From: Sinotaia quadrata
Lineage: Eukaryota; Mollusca; Gastropoda; Architaenioglossa; Viviparidae
Length of the DNA: 64,000 nt
Assembly (NCBI GenBank): GCA_028829895.1
Contig: CM054181.1
Coordinates: forward strand, 43,454,759-43,518,758
Direction of reading: 5' to 3'
A program made the translations under genes and the position numbers. Positions 52,961 through 64,000 of this stretch are shown one piece after another. The notes below the pieces were generated by a model. It was not told the DNA's origin, searched no databases, and worked only from the letters and a program-made list of their open reading frames with translations. The stretch's first letter is position 1; every line of letters starts with the position of its first letter.

Positions 52961-55299
52961 AAAACAGTGCTCGTTCCACACTTCCACAGTGCTGATTGAT
53001 TTTGATGGGGTGGAGGAGAGAGAATAGGATGTTGACTGAGTGATATTCTGTTGATTTCTTAATTCTTAGCTGTTCTGTTTAGAATAACTGTAAGTTGCAA
53101 TATAGAGAGAAACCTTAAATATTTAAGCAGCAGTACAATTACTTGCTTTTCACTAAAATGCAATTTTTATTGTTGAAATTGTCAGTATTTAAGTTTTTTT
53201 TGCATATAAGAATTTCAGATTTATGTAATTTGATATTTCAGACTTGAGTTTTTTGTAATTTGTAGGTCCACAGCATTGATATTTTATTATAATTTCAGTC
53301 AAAGTTTAGTAAGATTTTCTAAGAATGGCTAAACATTTACAGCTACTTTTGTAAGTAAATTTGTGAAAACTGTCATATCACTTTTAAATTTTAAAAAATA
53401 AGAAAGATTTATGTTATTTATTTCCTTTGTGATCTGTGTGTGTGTGTTATGGCTTCATAGATTATTACATTATACTGTAGTATATTGTTTTGGGTGGCAT
53501 TTATATTCAGTCATTGTTTGTTTTGAATATATAAAATTGAAACATGGTTTATGATTTTTTCATTCAGCTAAGAGTTTTTTTTGGTTGTTGTTTTTTTTTA
53601 AAAATAGATTTGACACAGTCTTTATTGCCCTCCTTGAAAGCTTGTTCTTAAAATTTGAGATTGCTCATTTTCAGAATTGTTTTCAGTTTTCATGCTACAT
53701 TGGTTAATTTCAGAACTTTCTTAATTTTTGTTTTTAAGATATATTGGACTATATAACTATAAAAAGTATAAGTCTCTAATATTTCTACTACTGCCACTAT
53801 GGCACTAGTTTATCTTAAAGTTTGTTGTAGCAGACTTTCTCTGCCTATTCAGGAATTGATTGCAAGATATTTAAATATCAAATTACTAGCACTACAGGAA
53901 GTTAAGAGTATCTTCCTGCCTGGTCATAACCTATGTAATTTGCTTCCCTGTTTAGATTGTAGAATACACTGGGATCATTATACTTATAGTAGTAGCAGTA
54001 CAAGTAGCAAACTAGAAAATATATTTTGTAACAATTGCTGTTTGTAACAGGTGGTCTTACATAATAAGTCTTTACAATTACAATCTCCCTTATTTTTATT
54101 ATTATTAATATTATTTCATAATTGTTCTCAAGTGAATGTAGCAAACATCAAAAGTATTTCTATTCTAACACTAACACTGTAACAGTGACTTGCTTTCAAG
54201 CCAGAAATAGTTGATGGAAGCAAGAAAAATTGTTTTTCAAAATTATTGAACATATTGAGCACTATAGCTTTTGCAAATTATTTAAAATAATTGTAGAATA
54301 AGAATATATTACCTATGTGTTATATTATTTTACTAAATAATTCTTTAAAAATTATTTATTCAAATGTAGATACTAAAATCTTTTGGGGAAAATATGAGGA
54401 TATTCTGTAGATGTAGGTACATAATAATTAATATACTATAGATCTAGCAACTCAAACTCAAAGTATGCCTTGTAAGTTGTTTATAAATTTCACTTTTCAC
54501 TAAAACAAATTGTAATTATATCAAAAGGATCAATTACTTATGTTCATTAATTACTTGATTTAAAGTAAAATATAAAAATAATAAAAATTCTGAGGGTGTC
54601 AGAATATTCCTAAGATCTTGAGACATTCCTTATTTAAATAAATAATTTGATTATGAATACTGATTAAATGATTAGATTTTTTGTTGTAATTATTTTAATT
54701 TTAGTTTAAAATTATCTTAGTACTAGTAGAACATGAACTAATGCCTTTCTCTGTGATGCAAACAGTCGAGTTTAAATACTTCCCTATAAATGTATATTCA
54801 GCACTAAAAATAAAAATGAACTTTTTGAGAATCTAATTATCTATTGTTTACTTAAGCTTGCTTATGAGTTCCATATGTCCATTTATGGTTTTTGGTACAA
54901 CATTAACACTACAGCTTTACTGCATTTCTTATTTTTTAATTATAATTCTTTTAGTATTGTATAAAATTATTTGAATTTTCATATTTATTTATTTATCTTA
55001 ATTTTCAAACTTAAGTTTTCATTTATTTTCTATTTAATCTTTGCCTTGTATGGTTGCAGTTGATAAATAAAGTACTAAAAATATTAAGACAAAGAGTGGA
55101 AGATATTCTTTTCAGTCCTTAAAAGTAGCGTTAAGGAAATAAGTTTTGTTTTTTTAATCTGTATAAGTGTATTGTGCATTGTTATTGTTATCTGTTTTCA
55201 TACTGTTATTCAATTTATGAAGTATAATATTTGATAAGATAATCAAAATCATCTGCTGTCAGCTGTCTTATCTATTCATTTAATATTTTATTTATAGAA

Positions 55300-55425
55300 C
55301 TTCTTTTTCACTGAATCGTATTTGTAGGGAATCATTATTTTTAATAAATTTATTGTGTACTTATAGGAATTTATTATTTTCAATTAATTCACATTGTATT
55401 TGTAGGAATTCATCTCATAATCATA
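55300..55425. repeat. Short tandem repeat, ~45-bp unit
   Basis: tgtatttgtaggaattcat, ttgtgtacttataggaattt and tcgtatttgtagggaatcat are three diverged units. Confidence 0.65.
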
Positions 55426-55708
55426 GATTCACCTTTGCCATTTTTTAATTTTCCTAATAAATATCTTGTTTTTTTAATTAAAATTTAAATATTAAAATAA
55501 TTTAAAATAATTAAAATTAAACTAGTTTAAACTTTTAAAAATTTTACTCTGGTATAAATTATATTTTCATTGCATAATGTCTTGTGTATCATCATTATTC
55601 CTTAGTTTGGAAAATATTACCCAAATCATAGAGAATTATTTGTATTTAGATTCTTTGTGACTGTAGCATTGCTAAAACATAAGTGATGAACTTATTTTTT
55701 GGTTGCAG

Positions 55709-55817
55709 AGAGTAAAAAATGAGGCTTCTATCACCACAATGGATGATTCATACAGTATTTTCGAAGCACGCATACCTGAAAATCGGTCCAAAAACAGATA
55801 TAGAGATGTTAGTCCAT
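55709..55817 (+). CDS. PTPN1/PTPN2-type tyrosine phosphatase, exon 2
   Basis: Acceptor ggttgcag. Encodes R-V-K-N-E-A-S-I-T-T-M, then A-R-I-P-E-N-R-S-K-N-R-Y-R-D-V-S-P plus one base (t|gtaagt), so the next residue starts with t (Tyr or Phe in the family). K-N-R-Y-R-D-V-S-P is the first conserved motif of the classical PTP domain, and the R-D-V-S-P form is typical of PTPN1/PTPN2. Phase 0 at the start agrees with exon 1. The region between the two motifs is a few residues longer than in PTP1B. Confidence 0.9.
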
Positions 55818-57032
55818 GTAAGTTGAAATGTACATGGTTATTTAAAATGACCCTTTTTCTATCTTTATTTTTATTGCCATTGTCTTTGAGTTACAATGAT
55901 ATAGAGTTCAGGTCATTCAGATTAATGGGAAAGTGGTTGTATGTATAACTGATAATTAAATAATTATAGTTAACAATAAGCCTCTGCTAGGAAGTAACAT
56001 TGCCTTTGACATAACTATTAATATTGAGATATTTAATTAAGGTGTTCGCATGGTGTTTACACCACCTTTACTGAAATAATGGCAGAGATGGCAAATCTTA
56101 TGATGTAAGTCAAATGTTCTACCTATTGTTCCTCCTCAACCTATCACTTGCCTCCTTGCAAATTTTTATTAGAAGCATTGGCTACTACTACTGTACTAAA
56201 CTACTATTAGTACTAGTAGGTAGCGGCACCAAAAAATAAATAATAAATGAAGCATTCAGTTTTGTTATTTTCATTTAAAACTTTTTAAAACATGAAAAAG
56301 AAAAAAAGAAAATTGTGAAGCTATCTCAACTGGTTCCAGAGATATGCTATTTTTAAATTTCAAAAAATGACGGCAGTGAAAAAAATGGTTATTTTGACCA
56401 TGTTTAGACTTGATAAAGACTAACTAAAATCTAACGTGCAGTTATGAAAGTTTGATAACAAAATGCAAAGTTGTAACTTTCTATATGATGAAATAACAAA
56501 ATGTCTAGCTGCAGAAGTTAATAAAAAAAAAAACCATCATCAGGATAGTTAGAAATAACACGATTGATGAAGTTTGACACAGCAAATCTAATTCATTAAT
56601 TGAAATATATCATTGAAACTGTGCACATATGTTCAGATGTATATAAAGAATATGCCCAATTTTTTTCCAGGATGTTATTTTCATTTGATTCATGTACAGC
56701 TTGGCCCAAACTTTGTAAAATCATCAAAATGACTAATGAAGGCACTTTTACACATTTTTTGCACAAAACTGGCCATAACATTTGAACCATTTGCATGATC
56801 ATCATGAAATTTTGCAGTGTGATAAACATTACTTTGCTCATTATGTATAAAAAATTTCAACACCTTTTATGCACTAACAGTAAATTTATGCATTAAAAAT
56901 GCATTCAAAAATTGCACAATTACACAGAAATAGTTAACACTTTTTCATATCATGTCAGAAGCTTGAGTTCTGATCTCTTTGTTTGCTCTATACCAAACAA
57001 AAGTTAATCATAAAAATGTTAAGATATTAATT

Positions 57033-59047
57033 AGTAGGTAGCAGCACAGTAGTAAGCCAGCAATAATCAATGTATAAAAGTGTAAATTTTCATTCACTGA
57101 TTTCTCAACATCCAAAGCATTCTTTAATTCAAACAAACATTCAAAACCATGTTTCTATTTCTTATGATTGTAAATTTGTATATCTTGCTTGTATGTGGAA
57201 AGTACATGGATTGAATAAAGTTGATAATTATTCACCTATGTCCTGTTTTATCCAGCAGATTTACAAGACAGAATTTGTGTTTTGGCATTCAGTGTTTTTA
57301 CCTTGACTTGTGTCAATGTTTGCCACATTACACATATATTTGGTATCAAAATAAAGATAATTAAATGCTGCATCCACTGCTACTTTAGTGCTAGTGCTAT
57401 GAAGTTTGGCTTGGTTTCTTATGTACACATTTTACAAATGAATTTTAAACAAAAGTTGGCAAGTAATCTGCAATTTTCTTCATTAAAAAATGGTCAGAAG
57501 TACACCATTACTAGGCTTGAATAAAAATCTTTGCACTTTATTTTGTGCAATTTAATGTGTAATAAAGAGAAGACACTGTACAACTTCAAGGGGTAGGGAT
57601 GGACAAAAGTTAGAAAAAAATTGTTAAAAAAAAAAAAAATTCTATGTGGATTAGGCTAGTTATACCTACTGTACAAACACTAAAGTGGAACTTTAACTAA
57701 GCCAGTGCTTGTACAATTAAAATAATTTCAGCTTTCTTACTTTTAAAAAATATATATACTATATTTAGATGTTAAATAGGCCTAATTATTTAAACAGACA
57801 AGTAAAACTGTGGAACATCAAGATTAGAAGTGAAAGTAGCATCTTTGCAACTTAGGCCTAATCTTCCTTATAATTAAAATAATTTCAGCTTTCTTACTTT
57901 TTCTGAAATAAACTATATTTGCACTACATTTAAACTGTTGAGATTTTAAGTAGGCCTAATTATTTAAATAGAGAAGTCAAACTATGAAACATTGACGTTA
58001 GAACAATAGAAGTGAAAGTAGCGTCTTTGCAATATATATACTAATAATCTCCCTTGACTTTTGTAGTGACCTAATTCAACATCGATTTATGAATGAACCA
58101 AGTGACATCCAATATCTATAAAATTAAAATGAAATAATAACACTTCCAAGTTTGTAATTAATCTGTCATATCTTCATAAAACTTACTATATTTCCTATAT
58201 TTCGTGTTTAATGTGACATGATTGTTTGCTCCCAATTCGAGGTCACAAGCATGTGACAGACCCACTAATTTCGAAAGAAAAAACTGCTAATCATACTAAA
58301 CTACATAATAAAACTGTAACCCCTTTAAAGAATAGCAACTAAAGTATATCTAAAGCAATAATGCAGTATTAAATTTAGTGTAAACTTTGCGATTTCACTT
58401 TGGAATGAAGCGCACTCATTACAGTGTCGGAAGCCATTGTTGTAAGACTGATTGTATTTAGTTCGCTACGTTTGATTGGATTGCTTGTGTCCCACTGGTC
58501 ATGAATACATTAACCCCCTACCTCATTCGAAAGGGTATGGAAAGACCTTTCATTCAAGCCTAGTAATTGTGTACTTTTGACCATTTTTTTAACGACGAAA
58601 ATTGCAGATTTCTTGCTGAAGTTCGCTTTTAAAATAATTTTTAAAACGTATACAGGAAAAACCCACACCAGCCTATAGCGCAATCGATGCAGCATTTAAT
58701 TATCTTTGTTTTGATACCAAATATATGATGTAGTGTGTTTGTGGGATTGAAGCAAAGATAAGAAACAAGGTATATCAAAACGTGCATTCTGTAAAGTCAC
58801 GTAAATCGGCAGGACAAAACTCAACAAGGGTGAAAAATTAGTCAACTTTATTCAGTCAGTGTAGTTTCCACATACAAACAAGACATACAAATTTACAATC
58901 ATAAGAAATAGAAAATTAAGCTTGATTTTGAATGTTTGTTTGAATAAAACAATGCTTTGGTTGTTGAGAAATCAGTGATTGAAAAGTAACGAAAATGTGC
59001 ACTTTTACAAAAGTATAGCGGCTGGCAGGCAACTGTGCTGCTACCTA
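57033..59047. repeat. Large inverted duplication, ~0.5-kb arms, ~1-kb spacer
   Basis: The left arm (about 57033-57528) and the reverse complement of the right arm (about 58547-59047) share long blocks: aggtagcagcacag, cactgatttctcaaca, ttctatttcttatgattgta, aatttgtat.tcttg, atatttggtatcaaaa, taattaaatgctgcatc and ttactaggcttgaat. The outer ends carry the taggtagcagcacag sequence. No transposase or target duplication is found. Arms have diverged moderately. The superfamily is unknown; it could be a foldback transposon or an inverted local duplication. Confidence 0.85.
57713..58035. repeat. Direct tandem duplication in the spacer, ~155-bp unit, two copies
   Basis: aattaaaataatttcagctt, aggcctaattatttaaa and gaagtgaaagtagc.tctttg appear twice, at about 57713-57850 and 57872-58035. 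Confidence 0.85.
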
Positions 59048-59381
59048 GTACTAGTACAAAAAGTACTATAACCATATGTTAATATCCTTCTTTAGTTTTC
59101 TCATCAAAGTCAATATGTGCTATTTCTTTTCTTTTTAATGTGTTGTTTTTATCTTCTTTTTTTAGTCTTCTAGTTGTTCTATTTTTGCATTTTGTTTAGT
59201 CTGGGAAAAAAAATATATATAGCATGAAGAAAGGAAACTAAGAAGCCTTGGCTAGTAGTTGGAAAGCAGAAATTAAGAAATCTTAAACAGAGGAATCTAA
59301 CAACTAGTGCTGTAGCATAACAGCTAGGGTCTTTGTTTTTGTGTGTATGTGTGTGTGTGTGGGAGGGGGGGAAGCAGCAGT

Positions 59382-59425
59382 GGTTCGGATAAGTGATGTT
59401 TGGATAATCAATGTTCTACTCTATC
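59382..59425. mobile_element. Possible DNA transposon terminus
   Basis: cagtggttcggataagtgat continuing into gtttggataatcaatg resembles a pogo/Tigger-type end. No partner end was found. It follows a GT-rich and G-rich run. Confidence 0.3.
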
Positions 59426-61536
59426 TCATTACAAAGATTTATCAAAAAGATTTGGAACTGCATAACTATTGCTAGTTTCTTCTCACAGTCAGTCTTTTTC
59501 ACAGTTTATCCTTTTGATTTGCAGGCAGTTGGAGGGGTAAAAGTACAGGAAGGAAAATAAAACATTTCCCACAATTGTCAAAAGTATGAAAAACCACCCT
59601 CTTTTATTTATTTTTAAAGTCACTGTCTTTCTGTGACTATTTTTATGAAGACTTTTAGAAACCATGAAAATGGGTACATTCTAATTCCTATCTCACTTTT
59701 CTCAGTAATTGTCTCAGGAAGCAGACGATATAAGAGCATTATTGATGGTTCAGATAAATCATTTTAATTGTTTTAGTCCAGGTATCTACAAGAAAAAGGC
59801 CTTCAACTTTATTGTATTAGAATTTCTTTTGGTGCCAAAATATAAAATACTTATATATTAATAACATATTATTTGTGGAACATGTTTTGTTTTCACTTAG
59901 AATTTCAGAAATGTTGTAATTGCCAGTTTTTGGGTGCTGGGTCTAATGTATATGAGATAGGGAAATTTAATGATCAGATACACTATACACTAGTAGCTCT
60001 TTAGTGTTGCCATCATACTTTAGTTCCCCACCCTCATGCATGTGTGTGCCAGTAAGTCTGTTTACTGGATAGTCATAGCTGCATCATCAGCAACAAAGTA
60101 GTATCTTTAAAAAACTAGCAATAATATTATGCTTAGAAACTGATTTCATATTTTCAGTTTTCTATTTTTTTTGACATTGTGTCAATCCTGCCAGCTATTA
60201 ACCCTAAACGTGACCAGCTTTTGAAATCTCACATTCACAGTATTCCTACATCTGACTTCTTAGTGAGCCAAAGAGTGTTGGATGGCCTGTGAACATTCAA
60301 AATGATATTTCAGTTACTGTTTGTTGACAGTTCTCTTACATTTGAAATATTACAATGCAAACACAAATAGTAATATTTTAGTTAGTGGTGGCAGTTCACT
60401 TGCATTTGAAATATTACAGCACAAACCCTAAAAGTAATATTTCACTTAATGTTGGCAGTCTTTTTGCATCTGAAATATTTTTGTTGGTAGTGAGGTTCTC
60501 TTGTATTTAAAAATTATATTATGAATGTTAAAGGTTATATTTCTGTTGGTGGTGTCAGTTATGTTGCATTTGAAATATGGTATTTAATAAATGAAATGTC
60601 AATATGTATCAAGTTGACAGATATTGTTGAGATAATTTGACAGTGTAGTATGTTGTTTTTTATTTTGAAATAGTGTGCAGTAGTACATCAAATACTGAGA
60701 TCAGATAGACATTCGTTATTATCCTCCAGTTTAGAATTATATTACACCCTGATAATATATATACATGTATTATAATAAACAAATTACAGTTTAAAGAAAG
60801 TAATATATATTTTCTTTAAATAGTAATTTGTTATAGCATTACACATTTTTTACAAATGTGTACAAAAAGTACATTTTTATTTGTATTTTCTTGTTTGATG
60901 ACTGAACATAACTTATCTCTTTCTAAAATATAACTTACGTCAAAATTGTCTTACTTTAATCAGTATTTTATATATCTTTTATATTTCTATTATCTTCTGT
61001 ATATTTTTATATATTGGCCTGTTGGAGATACCTGCTTTGTACACTTCTAAACAGCTTTACATATCTGAAATATCTACCTGCACAAACCCCTATCTCCAGA
61101 TACTGGAAATGGGCAGTTGAAATTTAACCCATCCAGTGGCCTAAATAGCCAGCATAAAGCTAGTGTCTGTCAGTATGCTGATTAGGAAGATTGTGAAGGG
61201 CTGTCTGTGCCATAAATTGTGTGAGCACTTTGCTTGCCCAAAACACCACCACCCTGCTTACAAATTAAGCAGTGGAAATTATATAATAAAGTATTATTAT
61301 TGTACAATCTTAATATATATAATATATCACTACTGTATTATTTTCTTATTCATTGTAGTTTGTACTTTATCCCTTAGATTAAAAGCAGCATATTACACAA
61401 CATTATTGTATGGCTATTAGTAATAATGTTATGTTTAATGAGCTAATAATACTTACTAGCTGAATAATTAAGTCCCCCTCAAAGTTACAGTTTAATTATG
61501 ATCTTTTTTTGTTTAGCTGTTAGCTTCAAATGCACA

Positions 61537-61576
61537 CTTTTCTTTCTTTCTTTCTTTCATTCTTTCTTTCTTTCTA
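61537..61576. repeat. TTTC microsatellite
   Basis: (tttc)n with one interruption. Confidence 0.95.
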
Positions 61577-62477
61577 AACTTCTTATAAAAATTAATAACA
61601 AATATATTATCAGAAAAATATGTTTTATAGAAATGTATAGGGCTTGGCAGTATATTACTTGTTATTGATATATTTTAATCTATTTTTACTAGTAATAGTA
61701 GTAGTGTAGTTGTAAATGATTCTGAATATTTCAAATAATGGTTTAAAATCTAATTATACCATTTAAATTACTCTTAAAATGATAATCATTAAGAAATTAT
61801 ATCAATGATTGATTCATATGATTATGAATCTTATTTTGTCTGTTTATATCACTTTTGATCATTTTATGCATCATCATATATTCATTTTCTTTTGATGTAA
61901 GGACTTGTTTAATGAATCCAGTCCAAACAAACAGTCCAAATAACATAAACAACAGCTAGAATAACAAGATAAATCATTTAAACTTTATTCTTTTAAAGTT
62001 TATTTCAGTACAGCAGTAGTTACTAATAATTGCATTGTTTAGAAATAGTAAATATTAATCAATATTAAATGAAGTCATTGCGTAACAAGTCATTGTGTAC
62101 AAAATATTTATTATATTTATTTAAACTGAATACTTCTTCTTTCACAAAATTTTACCATTAGTTTGTAAAGATGTTTAAGAATTAGACACACAGTTCCAGT
62201 GATCAAAGACATCAAAAAAGAATGGACTTTTCTTTTGAAGAAAGACTCTCACTGGTTATGTCTGAAGCCCATTACTTTTATTAAGGTTCAGAGATATATT
62301 TTGGGCACATACTGATAAAGTTGGCATGTGCAAGGAAGATATTATGGATAGTACTATATACAGGATATGCTTGAAAACATCAAGCTAAATTAGAGAGCAC
62401 AGACCCAGTATCTCTAGATACAGATTGAGTTGGCAGGTGAGATTGTACAAACCTGTTTTTAGCTTATCTGCATGCGT

Positions 62478-62531
62478 GCGCACACACACAACACACACAC
62501 ACAACCCCACACACACACACACACACACACT
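62478..62531. repeat. CA microsatellite
   Basis: Interrupted (ca)n run. Open frames over it on the minus strand are artefacts. Confidence 0.95.
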
Positions 62532-64000
62532 CTGGAGAGAGTGTTTGTACAGGCACATAATGGGAACATTTGACAATAATTGCTTTTAGTTCAAATTAAA
62601 AAGTAATATTATAAAGATTTTAATAAACTGTGATATATTTGGCTTTAAAACAAATAGAATTTAATTTTGAATTCAATATAACTAATAAAAAAGTGGTTTG
62701 TGCAGACAGCCCTTGAAATATAGCATATACATTCATGGCTGCTCTTGCTGTCTTCATGTATAAAGCAGGCAGATATGTTGCAGTAGAAATCATGCACACA
62801 AGATATATTGTGTAGATCTCTTGTTTTTGAATAGCACTGCTTTAAGATTTTGTATGGTATATGATTCCTATGGTATCTTGAAGGGTATGGATCAGACTCA
62901 TTCAGTGTGCTTAATTCTTTCTCCGGACAGCTTTGGAATCGGCAAAATTCCTAGAATAAACTCATACTTTCATAAAGAGATGTGTGTGAACTATGGTTTA
63001 TTATATAACTTCTTCCCAAGGAGATATGATTTCCTGAGAGATTAAAAAATATATCTATCTTTACCTCATCTGAGGGTACCTTGGAGTTGTTATCAGTGAG
63101 CCTTATAGGTTGGGAAGGGGATGATTATAAAAATAATTTTTAAAGTTCTTGACTAAATAATCTGAATTCTGAATTATCCATTTCCTTATTATCCATTCTA
63201 TTACTTGGAGAGATAAGAAACCACCTCCACCATCCATACATAGGAACTGGGAGATTTCTTCATGTTTTATCTTTCCCAGGGATTGCATCTGGGCCCTGAG
63301 CTCTGGCTTGCTCAAGTGCAGAACCATACAAGGCCTCATATATGCTTATCTAGTATGATTGAAAGGTTGTTTCTTAAGTCTTCTGGACCTTTAGTAAGTG
63401 CTCATTCTTCACAGTCTACACACATAACATCTTAAATAAATTTACAGTAAAGATAAATGGCAGCCTCGTTAAAACTAAATTCCAAATTTAATTTTTATTT
63501 TTTAAGAAAATGTTAATATGACATAATATGATTCTGTTCTCACTTAACAGTCTACTATATGAATGTGAAACTAATAGATTTGTAGGGCAAACTGTATCCA
63601 AGAGTTCAGGGAACTGTTAAAATATAATCTGTGCAACTTATTTATTTTAAGAACACGTTTACCACAAGTACCTTCATGAAATATTATATTCCTGCTCAAC
63701 CTTCTCATTAGTGATTTAAATGTGCAACTTAACAAGTAATCCGACAGAGAGAAAATTATTGGGTTGGTGGACAGTTGGAGGAACCATTCTGTGAAACAAA
63801 TTATGCTACATATAATAAATATTAATATATGATTGTTTTTTTGCAATTGCTAGATATGCACAATATCCTCATTCCTAAATTCATTTTATGATACTATTAC
63901 TAGAGATAACATAATTGCAGATGATTAAAACTATGCATCCCTTTATAGTTCTCTTGAGTCACTCTTCATTTATGGTCCTAAGGAAGGTGTGGAATTTGAA

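Larger units (their letters stand above)
50250..55708. other. PTPN intron 1
   Basis: 5.5-kb AT-rich intron with a GT microsatellite (51208-51240) and a tandem repeat at 55300-55420. No transposon ORF is recognised. The roughly 52.5-52.95 kb stretch has three diverged copies of a unit with aactaggcaagttttgtagatc and cagtgtatg words. Confidence 0.5.
55818..64000. other. PTPN intron 2 (continues past the window)
   Basis: I found no third exon to the window end. It holds the inverted duplication 57.03-59.05 kb, a possible transposon terminus near 59382, simple repeats, and otherwise AT-rich sequence without recognisable genes. Confidence 0.5.

Noticed and set aside
56596..57524. Open frames in the PTPN intron
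   Set aside because: They fall in or next to the inverted duplication, differ between the two arms, and show no conserved codons.

Overview
This is an AT-rich stretch of an invertebrate animal nuclear genome. It has long introns with GT-AG splice sites, many minisatellites, hAT and LINE remnants, and no bacterial, organellar or viral gene organisation. I cannot fix the phylum from the sequence alone. The frequent taggcct words and the LINE type fit several marine invertebrate groups, and that is only an impression.

Four host genes can be supported. (1) 1-5.3 kb, minus strand: three phase-compatible internal exons (5246-5101, 4293-4226, 1513-1438) of a gene I do not recognise. (2) 7.3-39.0 kb, plus strand: a complete 23-exon gene for DIS3 (RRP44), the catalytic nuclease of the RNA exosome. 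All exon phases join without a break to 947 codons plus stop, and the PIN and RNB active-site acids are present. (3) 49.6-42.6 kb, minus strand: an ankyrin-repeat SOCS-box (ASB-type) gene with a textbook C-terminal SOCS box, a probable GC-AG intron and one micro-exon that lacks a visible AG acceptor. (4) From 50.2 kb, plus strand: the first two coding exons of a PTP1B/TCPTP-type (PTPN1/PTPN2) tyrosine phosphatase. The rest of this gene lies beyond the window. Genes 3 and 4 start head to head about 0.56 kb apart and probably share a promoter region.

The remaining sequence is intronic or intergenic. A roughly 174-bp satellite opens the window. DIS3 introns hold an RTE-like LINE 3' end (8.3-8.75 kb), a foldback element (10.7-11.1 kb), a decayed hAT transposase element inside a minisatellite (15.66-18.25 kb), a 169-bp hAT MITE with a perfect 8-bp target duplication (36.2-36.4 kb) and many tandem repeats. 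The ASB gene carries a 2.27-kb hAT element with a perfect 8-bp duplication (45,123-47,393). Its transposase is reduced to the C-terminal end and most of the interior is GC-richer foreign sequence. Part of that cargo, a Thr/Gln-rich repetitive ORF, has a second decayed relative at 41.4-41.6 kb. A large inverted duplication sits in the PTPN intron (57.0-59.05 kb).

The genes are unrelated in function (RNA decay, ubiquitin ligase adaptor, tyrosine phosphatase), and no operon-like logic is expected. I found no convincing new molecular system. The best leads are the hAT cargo ORF family, the unrecognised minus-strand gene and the odd splice sites of the ASB gene.
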